Shown: positions 1 through 10,870, counted from the stretch's first letter. The stretch is DNA of 64,000 nucleotides from Lucinisca nassula (GCA_963580285.1 OY757026.1:83302651-83366650); one strand, 5' to 3'. Made by a program: numbers and translations. Notes: generated by a model from the sequence alone, not told the origin.

Positions 1-276
1 ACGTCCCCGTCAACACTGTATAGGTCATTTTGGAGTCGTTGCTTCCAATTTTGTGGGACTTTTTCCTGACATGGAGATGAAATGACATCTCAAGCCCTGT
101 CGCCCAATGAAACCAATAGGGTTTATAAGCACGGACAGTCCAACTCGCACCGCTTTACCTGGGCAGGCTTAGATTCTCTGAGCGGTTTACCAGTACTCAT
201 GTGCGGTCGGTTTCAGCTCTGCGTTGAAGCATCATGCAGCCCATTTATTTCTGTCAGCCCCAATGGGCGGGGGCCG
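1..276 (-). mobile_element. SINE-A copy, truncated by window edge
   Basis: This is a copy of a roughly 300-bp interspersed repeat that occurs about a dozen times in the window (called SINE-A here). It is read in reverse: the tail side (CCCCGTCAACACTGTA) is at the window edge and the head (GGGCGGGGGCCG) lies near 270. Orientation is set by better copies at 12482 and 34759, which end in an AAACAAA-type tail and have target-site duplications. Internal landmarks are the ATGAAATGACATCTCAAGCC block and the CCAATAGGGTTTATAA block. The small open frames inside it are not genes. Confidence 0.75.
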
Positions 277-280
277 CACA

Positions 281-506
281 TGTCTTGTAACAAACGTTTA
301 AAAACCCTGTTGGATTACATTTGCACATTATAATGTCTATATAGGGTACAATGGATGAGATTTGGGTAAATAGTGTAGACCCACGTACGTACTACGTACA
401 CCCAGGGCATCTTACACTATTTGCATAAAAATACATGTATAATAACATTAACATATAATAGGGCACGGAATCATCCAAACAAACCCTGTACAGGCATAAA
501 ACATAT
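281..506. other. Unassigned AT-rich stretch
   Basis: No gene or repeat family recognised. A short CGTACGTACTACGTAC run lies near 383. Confidence 0.4.
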
Positions 507-715
507 GGGCCTCCTTGGCCCAGTGGATAAGAGCGCTGACTCTTAATCATTAGATCCCTCACCGCTGTTGTTCGAGCCTGGCTCGGGTCACACGTGAGAC
601 GCCAAGTTCTGCAAGGGAAGGTTAGGTATTTTTTTCTCCGGTTACTCCGGTTTTCGCCCACCTCTGATTAACGATCGGCTCGATATCAGTGAAATAATCT
701 TGAAAGGGCCGTATA
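507..715 (+). mobile_element. tRNA-like SINE head with short body
   Basis: The segment starts with a tRNA-like A box (TTGGCCCAGTGGATAAGAG) followed about 50 bp later by a B box (GTTCGAGCCTG), then a pyrimidine-rich body with CTCCGGTTACTCCGG. The two boxes are pol III promoter elements of tRNA genes and SINEs. The flanks do not form a clean acceptor stem, so a SINE is more likely than a functional tRNA. The 3' limit is approximate. Confidence 0.4.
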
Positions 716-747
716 ATCCATCACGTGAACTCGTCCGTGAAATTAAC

Positions 748-1005
748 ACCTCCTAAACCCCACTTCATATAGAGAAAACTGGGGTTTACGGGGGTATATA
801 TCATTTTTCTTATTTCTACATTTCTGCTTCAAAACATAGGTTATGGGTACTTGTTAGAACCGCCTCACTGAGGCAGTTCTAACGGGCACCCACAACATAT
901 ATTTGAAGTAAAAGTAAAAAAAATATCACAAATTTTCATAAGAAAAGAAGCCATTTTTGAGATGTAAAAAAATGCACTATGTCGCACGGGCGTGTTATCG
1001 TATAA
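748..1005 (+). mobile_element. Foldback MITE, family F1
   Basis: F1 elements carry a CCCCACTT...AAACTGGGGTTTACGGGG foldback, then TTTTTCTTATTTCTRC, then a central palindrome TTAGAACCGCCTCANTGAGG with its complement, the mirrored AACCTATGTTTTG block, and an end containing GCACGGGCGTGTT. Other copies lie near 8725, 11132, 13010, 17630, 25690, 35562, 46270 and a hairpin-only copy at 18400. No coding capacity, so it must be non-autonomous if mobile. Confidence 0.6.
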
Positions 1006-2079
1006 AAAAAAAGCATAAAACTTGTGGCATAAGCTGGGAATCATAAACACCAGACGCTGCTAATATTACACGCCTATAATGTGAAAAAACTGATAAGCAC
1101 AGTTATGTATACACAAAGGAGTAAAGCCAGAGCATAACAAAATTTTAAGTAGTTGGCTGAAAATCACATATTTTCTAAAAAGGTTCCCGGTGACTTAAAA
1201 TAAGCATTACATGGCCCAGAAGCTTGATTTTACTGTTAACTAATAGAAATAGAATCGTGCATTTTACCGGGCATTTTAATTTATATATGTTTCCTTTGAC
1301 TGGCCAATTATATATACATCATTGCACTTCGTTTCGTTCGATTTAAAAGTTAACTGGAAAAATGAAAAGTTTCTCTTCATTTAAAAGTTAATTTTAAAAT
1401 TTATAAAGAACAAAGCTATTACAACATCACTTTTAAATGATATTTTGTATTAACTGCAAGTTGAGAAGCCCGTTTCAGTTTCTGGCGGTGTATTTTCATG
1501 ACTGCGCGTCTGCGTGCATGCGCTTGTAATGCGCACTTGAAAGAGTACTAAATTTATGAATCAAAAGTTTCTTCGTTTCCATTGTATTGTGTGTAATAAC
1601 ACATGCTATTATGAAAATGTATGCAGTAATAATGATAATAATAAATCTTACCTCGCACAATGAATACTTTTTTTTCTGTTGTTTTTTTCCCTCTTTGTCT
1701 CAAGTTCACGAAAAAACTTACACGCTCTGTGAGCATATGATTTTCCCGGCGCGTCACGTCACGACCAAAGGATCAAAAGATATGAAAATAAGATCTAACA
1801 AAGCCTGCATTTTTTTTTATAAGAACCATCTCATCAACTAGTATTCGTATAGACGCAGGATAAGCCGAACACTGGCTATGCCTGCGACGTACGTTAACTA
1901 GGATAAAACTCTAAATACCTTTTTCTGTTCGGCGCCGCCATTTTTTGTTTCTGTGAGCTTCGTGGGAAAGTCCATTCAAAACTTACAAACTGATCAGATC
2001 CATATATAATTGGTATTTGACAAGCAAACAGCGTAGACCCTGATCGTTTGCCGCACCTGCGCGCCTTCTGGATTTTTAT
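1006..2079. other. AT-rich stretch without recognised gene
   Basis: Open frames here are short, overlap on both strands and show no family motif. I see no repeat shared with the rest of the window. Confidence 0.4.
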
Positions 2080-2209
2080 CCCAGTGGGCACATGACGTTT
2101 AGGTAACGTCGCATCAACGTCGATGCGACGACGTTGATACGTCGTTGACCCGACGTGATGTGCTCTTTCATATTTGCGAGTGTTGTTTTAAAGCAGCAGC
2201 AGCAGCAAC

Positions 2210-2240
<31 letters not shown>

Positions 2241-2549
2241 TCGTTGCTGTTGTTGTTGTTTATTATGTAGTAATAACCAAATGTTGGTTGTCAGCCAAAT
2301 TTCAACGTTGATTAAATAATAAGGACATCAACGTTTAATCAGCAGAGTTTTACCAACTTAAGTTCAACTTTGCGGAATCAGCTGTTTATATATACAACAA
2401 CATATCAACTTTGATTCAACGTTATACTGCCAACGTTTAATCAGTGTTGATAAATCACCATTGAACAAAGGTTGATATAAGGTTGATCAACCAATCAACC
2501 TAATTTCAACAAAAACTCAACGTTGATTCAACGTTGAGTGCCTGCTGGG
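2080..2549. mobile_element. 470-bp terminal-inverted-repeat element rich in TCAACGTTGA
   Basis: The ends are imperfect inverted repeats: CCCAGTGGGCAC at 2080 and the complement of CCCAGCAGGCAC ending at 2549. The interior holds a strong palindrome around 2108-2155 (ATCAACGTCGATGCGACGACG), a CAG/AAT microsatellite at about 2193-2240, and several CAACGTTGA half-palindromes in its right third. This is the structure of a non-autonomous DNA transposon; the superfamily is not assigned. Confidence 0.6.
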
Positions 2550-2633
2550 TTGATTCTAATGATGTACACATAATAACTATCAATTATGATAATCATCAAG
2601 ATCAGTCACGGGTCATTTGACTTTGAACAATAG

Positions 2634-2738
2634 TGTCGGGGAACTGTCTTCTAAAGTGTCGGGAAACTGTCTTCAAATGTGTCGGGGAACTGTCTCCAAA
2701 ATCCGTGTCGGGGAACTGTCTTGTCGGTGAACTGTCTC
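2634..2738. repeat. Short tandem repeat, unit GTGTCGGGGAACTGTCTTC
   Basis: About five imperfect copies of a 20-30-bp unit built on GTGTCGGGGAACTGTC lie head to tail. No other copy was noticed in the window. Confidence 0.7.
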
Positions 2739-2741
2739 GAT

Positions 2742-3048
2742 TCCGTTCTGGTGTATGAATGTGGCAGTAGATTTGCGTGTCAGGCGAACAGTGATGACCC
2801 TGATTAGTTGCCACATTGTGTTATTACTGGTCGTGGTTATCATTGTTTGCCTGACCGATGGTGGGATGCTGTACTTAACTTGTGCCTTATTTAATTGTTT
2901 TTTGACTAATCAGAATCAAGCTTTAGTTGTTTTACAGTATTTACAGAGTTTATTTTGAGTTGTTGCTTTATTATTATAAATTGTGATTAATATGCTGCCA
3001 CATGGTGGCCCATGATTGGAAATAAACTTTATTCTATTCTATTCTATT
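2742..3048 (+). mobile_element. LINE 3'-end relic with (TTCTA)n tail
   Basis: The segment starts with CTGGTGTATGAATGT, also found just after the stop codon of the LINE at 4331-6652 (CTGGTGTATGAATGTCA at 6669), and ends in AATAAACTTTATTCTATTCTATTCTATT. A microsatellite 3' end in place of poly(A) is typical of CR1/L2-like LINEs. It is probably a 5'-truncated 3' UTR fragment of a related LINE. Confidence 0.45.
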
Positions 3049-3208
3049 GTCAGTTGACGTGTCATTAGTGCTGCTAGGTGACTCGAGACACCTCATAAAA
3101 CTGAAAGCTAATCGAACATCGATAGGCGGAATTCAGCTTACAACAAGAAGGAACAAAGTCTAAAGTAATATTATTTCCATTATTGTGAAATTTCTCACTT
3201 TGCTTTAT

Positions 3209-3376
3209 TTGGTTAATAGGACTACATGGTGCTTGCAGATATAAATGGACTGGCCTTTATATACTCGCTGCAAATTAAATCCAACATTTTTCTTCAATAG
3301 TTGAATGTAATTCCCTACAAGTCCCGATTCGCGAGCCATGTATTCGTTGAGAAGCTGGTGTGACAGTTCGTCAAGC
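3209..3376 (-). other. Candidate exon-like open segment, unassigned
   Basis: On the - strand a pyrimidine-containing acceptor (TTCTTAACCTGCAG) is followed by an open frame of about 55 residues beginning LDELSHQLLNEYMARE and ending in a TAA. The composition is protein-like rather than AT-rich noise. I recognise no family and find no partner exon nearby, so it could be a terminal exon, an exon relic or chance. Confidence 0.2.
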
Positions 3377-3685
3377 TGCAGGTTAAGAACACCTATATCT
3401 GTCAATTACTGACTTATACCGAGTTGGTCATATCTATCTATCTTCTCATACTGAGTTGGTCATATTTGGCCATTACCTCAGTTGGGTGGGTGGCTAAATT
3501 TAGAATTTAGCACACAAAAAAATCATCTCTGGATGAGTCCTTAAAACTATTTACAATCCAAATCTGGCCATCAAGACAAAAATGCCAATCCAAAGATTTT
3601 ATATGGTCTGGTATAAAAAGCCAGGGCAGAGCTGCAAGCCAAAAATGCTGATCCAAAGATTTTATATTTTGTCTCTTGGTAGCCC

Positions 3686-4301
3686 GGTGTAATGTATTCT
3701 CGCGGTACTTAAGACAGAAAATAATAAGTTAAATAATATTGAAACATAAGCTCAATCAATAATGCTTAATTCTCTTAGCTTGTCATCTAATTTACTTTTC
3801 AAGCAAACCATATTTCCAGTCCGTTCATGTTTAGAAGAAAGCAGCATTGCGAAAGACAGTAACTGCTCCTCCGCCATTTTGAAAGGAGAGTCATGTGATC
3901 TCGCGTTAATTATAATATTTTGTCAGGCGGAAGCGCTCATTGGATAGTCATGGTCTCGAAACAATTCTAACCATTGACCTCATTATGCACATGACCTAGG
4001 CCAGTTTTCGTCATGAGATCGTATTTATTTTTGAATGAATATGGGGACTCTGAAGGAGATGGGTATACATGCTAGTAATACTGATGATGTTCATATTGTG
4101 TATAAAATGATGTCACATTGAAAACTTGCCTTCAACATGTTTAAATGATACATTTCACAAATCTAAGTGTGTCAACGGAAGCGTGACCCTCTGTGACAGG
4201 CATCATCCAATGAAAACATTCGCTAGACGGCGCAGCACTTTGTTATGACCGAAAAATACAATCAACGCGAGATCACATAAACCGCGAGAATACATTGCGC
4301 C
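3686..4301. mobile_element. 616-bp MITE with 21-bp terminal inverted repeats
   Basis: The left end GGTGTAATGTATTCTCGCGG and the right end ACCGCGAGAATACATTGCGC are inverted repeats with two mismatches. Subterminal blocks are also inverted (TGATCTCGCGTTAAT near 3897 against ATCAACGCGAGATCA near 4261). The interior has no coding capacity. The right end lies almost against the 5' end of the LINE that follows. Confidence 0.6.
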
Positions 4302-4330
4302 ACTATATATATATTGTGTCAGTGTTTTAA

Positions 4331-6652
4331 CAGGAAAATTTTCTGCCACTTGATTTGAATGATCATGGCTTGGAACAGGTTGTTGACTTTCCTACTCGAA
4401 ATAGAAACACTTTGGATTTGATTCTTACAACTTTGCCAGGACAGTTTGGGGATATTCAATCCCCGGACAAACTAAGTGATCATGATATTGTCTCTGGATT
4501 TTTGAAAATCTTCATACCACCTATAAAGAAACCTCGTAGAAAGGTGTACTTATATCAAAAGGGTGACTATGAAACTATGAGGAAGGATGCCCTAAAATTT
4601 GCAAGAGAGAAATACTTTAATGGTCATTCAGACGCTCGGTCTGTCCAGGAGAACTTTGATTTGATAAAGTCTTTCATTCAAGCTTCGTCCGAAAATCATA
4701 TCCCCTCCAAAACTAGCAGGTCTGTATCTTCAATTCCTTGGATCACACCAGAAATAAGAAGAAAAATTCGGAGGAGAAATAAGATTCATGCTAAGGCAAA
4801 AAAGTCGGGAAGTGGTAAACTCAGAGCAAAATTTGAAAACTTGAGACGAGAAATTAAAAATGACATCAAAAATCAGCATGATCAGTATGTAAATAACTTG
4901 GTAGGTGATGTAAAGGCGAATCCCAGAGACTTCTACAGATATATCAATAGCCAGAAGAAAGATAGGCAAGGTATCCCACCCCTTAATAAAAGAGGAAGGA
5001 ACGGGGTTGCTGAATCGGACTCTGAAAGGGCAGAGGAATTGGTTGGTCAATTCAATGATGCATTTAATAAAACTGAGTTCAACGAGGTTCCATTGACTGG
5101 AAGATCGGCCCCTTTCATGGAAAATTTTGTTGTATCCTCTGCGGGAGTGATCAAATTACTTAAAGGCTTGAACCCTTCTATAGCTTTAGGGCCTGATGAG
5201 CTTCATCCTAGAGTCCTGAAGGAACTAGCAAACGAGTTAGGTCCAGTTTTTGCTCATCTTTTCCAACAATCTCTCGATACGGGTGAAATTCCCAAAGAAT
5301 GGCTCCTAGCGAACATCTGTCCACTTTTCAAAAAAGGGGACAGGGCTCTTGCTCGTAATTATCGCCCGGTGTCACTGACCTGTGTTCTATGTAAATTGCT
5401 TGAACACATAGTCTGCTCAAACATCATGGCCCACTTGGATGAACATAAACTTTTGTCAGACAGACAACATGCATTTAGGAAAAGGCATAGTTGCGAAACT
5501 CAGTTGAGCACGGTTATTAATGATTGGGCAAAAATCCTGGACAAAGGGGGGCAGGTGGACACATTTATTCTGGACTTTGAGAAGGCTTTTGACACCCCTC
5601 CTCATGAACTACTTAAATCCAAATTATTTGGTTATGGAATTGGTGGGAAGACTCTTAAATGGATAGATTCCTTCCTTTGCTACAGAAAACAGCGTGTTGT
5701 TGTTAATGGTGAATCTTCAGTATGGGCGCCAGTTTTGTCTGGAGTCCCACAAGGGACCGTTCTTGGTCCTCTATTGTTCTCCCTGTACATCAATGATATT
5801 TCCACTGATATTGACTCAGAAATAAGACTGTTCGCAGATGACTGTGTTTGTTACCGGGAAATTAGAGATACAGATGACTCACTGAAACTTCAGGCTGACA
5901 TAGATAGATTAGGATGTTGGGCCAGAAAATGGGGCATGAGATTTCAACCAGTTAAATGCAATATTATGCAGATAACAAGGAAGAGATCTAATAAAGTTGA
6001 GGCTTCTTACACCTTAGAGGGAACGGTCCTCGAAAATGTGAATTCCATTAAATACCTTGGTGTGACAATCACTCACGATTTGAGATGGAATACACACATT
6101 AGCAATATGTGTACAAAGGCGAATAGAACACTTGGTTTCCTGAGGCGAAATCTTCATCAGTGTCCTCAGGATGTGAAAGAAACAGCATACAGGGGACTTG
6201 TTCGCCCAATCTTGGAATATGGTAGTTGCATCTGGGACCCAAGCGGAGTGGTCCTAAATGAAGAAATTGAAAAAGTTCAGAATAGAGCTGCTAGATTTGT
6301 AACTGGAAATTATTGCTTTGAAACTGGGAGCATGACTGGAATTCTAGGAAAATTAAGATGGGAGTCTCTAAAGAAAAGGAGAAGAGACAGTAGGCTCATA
6401 CTCTTATACAAAGGTCTAAAGGGTGCTGCCAGCATTCCAACAGATGACCTTGTTCCCCCACCTAGGCATTGTAGAAAACACCATTCAATGACGTTTCAGA
6501 CCCTTACTGCAAGGGCGGATATTTATAAAGAATCGTTTTTCCCCCGAACCATTAGAGATTGGAATGCCCTTCCCGATTCTATTATTTTGACGGCTGAAGG
6601 TGCTGAGGATTGTGTAGCTAAGTTTACATCTTTGGTTAGAGCTAGGGACTAA
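4331..6652 (+). CDS. LINE ORF2: endonuclease C-terminus plus reverse transcriptase (CR1/L2/Jockey group), 5'-truncated
   Basis: The frame is open from just after a TAA at 4328 to the stop at 6650-6652, about 773 codons without a break. It encodes a pol-type LINE protein for target-primed reverse transcription. It begins inside the apurinic endonuclease domain, with HGLEQVVDFPTRNRNTLDL and the catalytic LSDHDIV motif. The RT domain follows: YRPVSLT, the QHAFRKRHSCETQL block, LDFEKAFD (motif A), GVPQGTVLGPLLFSLYINDI (motif B) and FADD (motif C). A C-terminal region with FFPRTIRDWNALP is typical of Jockey/CR1-like elements. The N-terminal half of the endonuclease and any ORF1 are missing, so the insertion is 5'-truncated. 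No frameshift or stop is seen, which suggests a young copy. No start codon is claimed. The exact clade needs a tree. Confidence 0.9.
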   Translation, partial: QENFLPLDLNDHGLEQVVDFPTRNRNTLDLILTTLPGQFGDIQSPDKLSDHDIVSGFLKIFIPPIKKPRRKVYLYQKGDYETMRKDALKFAREKYFNGHSDARSVQENFDLIKSFIQASSENHIPSKTSRSVSSIPWITPEIRRKIRRRNKIHAKAKKSGSGKLRAKFENLRREIKNDIKNQHDQYVNNLVGDVKANPRDFYRYINSQKKDRQGIPPLNKRGRNGVAESDSERAEELVGQFNDAFNKTEFNEVPLTGRSAPFMENFVVSSAGVIKLLKGLNPSIALGPDELHPRVLKELANELGPVFAHLFQQSLDTGEIPKEWLLANICPLFKKGDRALARNYRPVSLTCVLCKLLEHIVCSNIMAHLDEHKLLSDRQHAFRKRHSCETQLSTVINDWAKILDKGGQVDTFILDFEKAFDTPPHELLKSKLFGYGIGGKTLKWIDSFLCYRKQRVVVNGESSVWAPVLSGVPQGTVLGPLLFSLYINDISTDIDSEIRLFADDCVCYREIRDTDDSLKLQADIDRLGCWARKWGMRFQPVKCNIMQITRKRSNKVEASYTLEGTVLENVNSIKYLGVTITHDLRWNTHISNMCTKANRTLGFLRRNLHQCPQDVKETAYRGLVRPILEYGSCIWDPSGVVLNEEIEKVQNRAARFVTGNYCFETGSMTGILGKLRWESLKKRRRDSRLILLYKGLKGAASIPTDDLVPPPRHCRKHHSMTFQTLTARADIYKESFFPRTIRDWNALPDSIILTAEGAEDCVAKFTSLVRARD

Positions 6653-6735
6653 CTTCCCATATCACAGGTCCTGGTGTATGAATGTCATTTGACGTGTCAC
6701 CAGTAACAATTCTGATTCTGATTCTGATTTTGCTG
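6653..6735 (+). mobile_element. LINE 3' UTR and (ATTCTG)n tail
   Basis: A short 3' UTR follows the stop and ends in ATTCTGATTCTGATTCTG, with no poly(A). The same hexamer tail appears inside both arms of the inverted repeat at 56468-57943. A clear target-site duplication was not found. Confidence 0.65.
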
Positions 6736-8724
6736 AAAAATACATGCGCAAAATCAACTCCTTTTAATAAGGGAAATCAATGTATAAATTCTTTTTTTTT
6801 TTTTTTTTTTCGAAAACGATTAAAAGTTCTATTTGCCAATTATTAAGAATGCTGATATACATTTATGAGCCAAGTTTCACGAGAAAATATTATGTTTATG
6901 CAACCTGGAATAAAAGTCGCATATCAAAATATTGCAAATTGATCAGTCAAACAAAATCAAATAGGATTTGGTGAAATCAACAGACTATACTTCAATACTT
7001 GTTATCTGCTTATTTTTCATCATCATGACCATGGTCGTTGTCATCGTCGCCCTCCTCATCATCATTATCATAAGGTTATTAAATACTGTACAAAAATATA
7101 CGCTTACCTCTCCTAGACTTTAAAGAAAAAATTGTTCATCATGAAAACAGGCCTACATTATGAAAACATGCCTATACAAATACATAAACTTTACCGCCGA
7201 AAAAACGGAAATTTTATGATGAAAACAGGGCTTCCGTTAGGCGGACGTACGGCGTATATTACGTCCCGAAATCGCTTCCGGACGCCCAAATTAAACATCA
7301 GAGGCGTCCCACGGACTCCCGAAAATTTCTCTGTACTGCCAAAAATCTTTACCGAGACATATAAACCCGCCCACTTTAAGCGGTTTGTAAAAAGTTTGCT
7401 CCGCCTTCTTAGCTGGCTGAAACTGCTTTCTGTGTTTATTGAGTACTAAGGACGGCCCATTTTCTGCCTGCGCGGAATTATATTGACAGTCAGAATCACT
7501 TGCGTCGGCACACCTTTGATCGTCATCGGTGTGTGAAAAACGTGTCGAGGTGCTTGCTCGGTGTTTGCATATAATTAAACGGATAAGTAGTTGAGGATAA
7601 ACTAATTATCTCATTGACGATAAGAGTTTTTAAATCCTGTAAACGTGTTAATGTTTAAATTAAAGCGGGTCGTAATTTAGGTGTTTGGTAGTGAGATTAT
7701 CATTAGCGATGCAAAGTGTGACAATAGTTTTAAAGATAGATACACAATTTTTTCTTGAGTAAATAGCAGGTGGTCACTAGGTGAAATGACGAAAATAATT
7801 TATAAAATCCCTTAATGTCGCCACCGTCGCTCATTGATTTTGGTGTCCCTTAAATACGTAAAACCGGCGAATGTGACCAGGCCGGTTCGTCAGGGTACGA
7901 GCCGCAGTCTGATCTGTCCGTTAGCCAAAAAGCAAAAAAAAAAAAAAACTACCGCTGACTCGTCTAAGTCTGCTCCAATTGACCAAAGTTGCAGGTGTTT
8001 CTGTCTGTTTGTCTGACACAGTTCCGAGTGTTTAGAGAATGAAGACTCGAAGCGTATGTTCTGCAAAGTTTGTCAAAAATCTTTTACAAAAGAATTTTTC
8101 TTTATTTCTTTTTAATCCATATATGACAATTTGTGTCAGGTTTGTTTTATTTGTGTTAAGTTCTACAAACAGTGTAGACAGATCAGACGCTATGTTCTGG
8201 GGCATCCGATCTGGGTCTAAAAGGTTTGCTAATGACCCAAAAATGGGCCACTAGGCATATATGGGGATGGGTAATACGATTTGTTTTCTTTACTTTTTAT
8301 TTATTTTTTTTTGTGGGGGGGGGGGGGGGGTGGAGGTTGAGGGAGTTTCACTTGGAATTATACAGGCCGAGCAAAAATTTTTTTCTTTTTTTGTATGCAC
8401 TCCTCTGCACTGTATTGACCGCATGTATGTCACATAGTTATGAGTAGTTTTGAGTTTTAACGACCCAGTCGACACTATTCAAATCATTTTTGAGCCGTCA
8501 GTTTACCTATCCACACTTTACTAGCCATCTAAAAGGATATACAGGTGACTAAAAATGCAAACAAGAGATTCATAGATTAAATAATATATATTTCTTCATC
8601 AAAAAAATTTTACGATCTGCAAACATCTTGCTTCAAAATTGGGACTTCCTGAATTTTCCAGTGGGACTTCCAGATTTCAAGGGTAGGAAGTCTGGGACTT
8701 CCTGAATTTGGGAGTTAATGGAAG
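6736..8724. other. Stretch without recognised gene; low-complexity tracts
   Basis: Contents include a T tract at about 6789-6811, an ATC/GTC-rich run at 7020-7072, an A tract at 7935-7950 and a G run at about 8314-8331. A half-copy of the AACAGTGTAGA hairpin repeat lies near 8169-8220, and a SINE-tail-like fragment (CCCAGTCGACACTA) near 8464. Open frames of 60-105 codons show no family motif. Confidence 0.4.
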
Positions 8725-8846
8725 CCCTGATGAAAAATTGTGATATGTTGCTTTTCTCTGTTCAAAATATAGGTTGTGAGTACCCACAATCTATATTTTA
8801 GAGCAGAAATAAGGTATACCCCTGTAAACCTTAAGGTATACATTAT
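8725..8846. mobile_element. F1 foldback MITE, left part, interrupted by the element at 8847
   Basis: It carries the F1 hairpin (AATATAGGTTGTGAGTACCC with its mirror) and the GGTATACATTAT boundary block. The continuation TTTTTCTTATTTCTGCTC appears at 11130, directly after the inserted element, so this MITE predates the insertion. Confidence 0.55.
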
Positions 8847-9224
8847 TATGTCTCCCCCGAAATTTTTTTTTTCGGAGAGACATATTGTTTTTCCCCGGGC
8901 GTCTGTCCGTCTGTCACACATTCGTGACTGCTCTGTAACTTGAAAACCGTTAGAGCTATCTTCACAAAACTTCGTATAACTATTGATCAGCATTAGACGA
9001 CGTGCAGTGCGCAAGAACTATAACTCTCGCATTTATACTTTTTGAATTATCTCCCTTAGAAGTTTGTTAGTATGTATATATGTATGGGCAAATCGTGTCC
9101 GGTCAATAACTTTCTTATTTTTTGATGGATTATGAAATTACTTGGCAGAAATATTAACAACCATAAGACAATGTGTGGTGCGCATGAGGCAGGTCGGTAC
9201 CTCAAAGGTCAAGGTCATACTTAG

Positions 9225-9387
9225 AGGTCAAAGGTCAAAAAAGGGGCCTTTTTTTCGTATTTGGTCAATAACTTTCTTATTTTGAGATGGATTTTAAAAT
9301 TACTTAACAACCATAAGACGATGTGTGGAGCGTATGAGGCAGGTCGGTACCTCAAAGGTCAAGGTCATACTTAGAGGTCAAAGGTCA
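9225..9387 (+). promoter_or_regulatory. Two exact DR1 nuclear-receptor motifs in adjacent monomers
   Basis: AGGTCAAAGGTCA occurs exactly at 9225-9237 and 9375-9387; one-mismatch versions follow in later monomers. Each monomer also has AGGTCAAGGTCA, which includes the extended half-site TCAAGGTCA. DR1 and TCAAGGTCA are known binding sites of RXR-type and NR5A/ERR-type receptors. The motif is seen; any activity is unproven. Confidence 0.35.
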
Positions 9388-10070
9388 AGAAAGGGGCCTT
9401 TTTTTTCGTATTTGGTCACTAACTTTCTAATTTTAAGATGGATTTTAAAATTAATTGGCATAATTATTAACAACCATGAGACGATGTGTGGTGCACATGA
9501 GGCAGGTCGGTACCTCAAAGGTCAAGGTCATACTTAGAGGTCAAAGGTAAAAAAGCGGCCTTTTTTTCGTATTTGCTCAATAACTTTCTTATTTTGAGAT
9601 GGATTTTGAAATCACTTGGCAGAAATGTTAACCAATATAAGGTGATGTGTTGCGTGCATGACCCAGGTTGGTACCTCAAAGGTCAAGGTCATACTTAGAG
9701 GTCAAATGTAAAAAAGGGGCCTTTTTTCGGGTTTTGTCAATAACTTGCTTATTTTTAAATAGAATTTGAAGTTACTTGGCAAACATGTTAACTATCATGG
9801 GACGATGTGTTGCATGCATGATTCAGTTTGGTACCTAAAATGTCAAGGTCATACATAGAGGTCAAAGGTAAAAAAGGGGCCTTTTTTCGTGTTTGGTCAA
9901 TAACTTTCTTATTTTTAGATGGATTTTGAATTTGCTAGGCAGAAATGTTAACCACCATGAGATGATGTGTTGCACGCATGACCAAGTTTGGTACTTGAAA
10001 GGTCAATGTCATACATAGAGGTTAAAGGTAAAAAAAGGGCCTTTTTTGTGTCTGTCAATAACTTTCTTAT

Positions 10071-10870
10071 TATGCCCCCAACTTTGAAAAAGTTGGAGGG
10101 GCATATTGGTTCTGGTTCGTTCGCCCGTCCGTTACGCTTTTGATGCATAGCATAACTAAAGAACCGTGTATGCTAGGGTTTTCAAATTTCATATATGGAT
10201 TCCTCATGGAAAATTAGCTGACGCGTATTTTTTTTTTCTCGTCCGGATAATGCCCCCTTCAAGAGTTATTGCCCTTTGAATTTTTTTTAATAAAATCTTG
10301 TCAGCAAGATATCTCAAAAACTATTGGAGCTAGAGCCTTGAAAGTTGTTGAATATATTGGTGGTGATGAGTAGATGAACTGATTAACTTTTGACAAAATT
10401 CCAAAAAATACTTTGTGAGTTATGGCCCTTTGTCATTTTGGTAATGTATGCTAAAAGTGATGCATAGCATAGTTTTAGAACCGTGTATGCTAGGGTTTTG
10501 AAATTTCATATATGGATTCCTCATGGAAAATTAGCTGACACGTATTTTTTTTCTCGTCAGGATTATGCCCCTTTCAAGAGTTATTGCCCTTTGAAATTCT
10601 TTTTAATAAAATCTTGTCAGCAAGATATCTCAAAAACTATTGGAGCTAGAGCCTTGAAAGTTGGTGAATAGATTGGTTGTGATGAGTAGATGAACTGATT
10701 AACTTATGACAAAATTCCAAAAAATACTTTGTGAGTTATGGCCCTTTGTCATTTTGGTAATTTGTGCCCATTGAAATGTATGCTAAAAGTGATGCATAGC
10801 ATAACTTTAGAACCGTGTATGCTAGGGTTTTGAAATTTCATATATGGATTCCTCATGGAAAATTAGCTGA
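10071..10870 (+). mobile_element. Hairpin-capped element H2 nested inside H1
   Basis: The 5' hairpin TATGCCCCCAACTTT pairs with AAAGTTGGAGGGGCATA. It is followed by CGTTCGCCCGTCCG and by two and a half copies of a roughly 345-bp unit containing GATGCATAGCATA and GAACCGTGTATGCTAGGG. The copy stops abruptly at TTAGCTGA without a 3' hairpin, and H1 monomer sequence resumes, so it is 3'-truncated or rearranged. Confidence 0.5.

Noticed and set aside
507..600. Possible functional tRNA gene
   Set aside because: A/B boxes are present but no paired acceptor stem or 72-75-nt boundary can be drawn; a SINE head fits better.
8314..8331. G run as a quadruplex-forming site
   Set aside because: A single homopolymer without spaced G tracts; more likely slippage or assembly noise.
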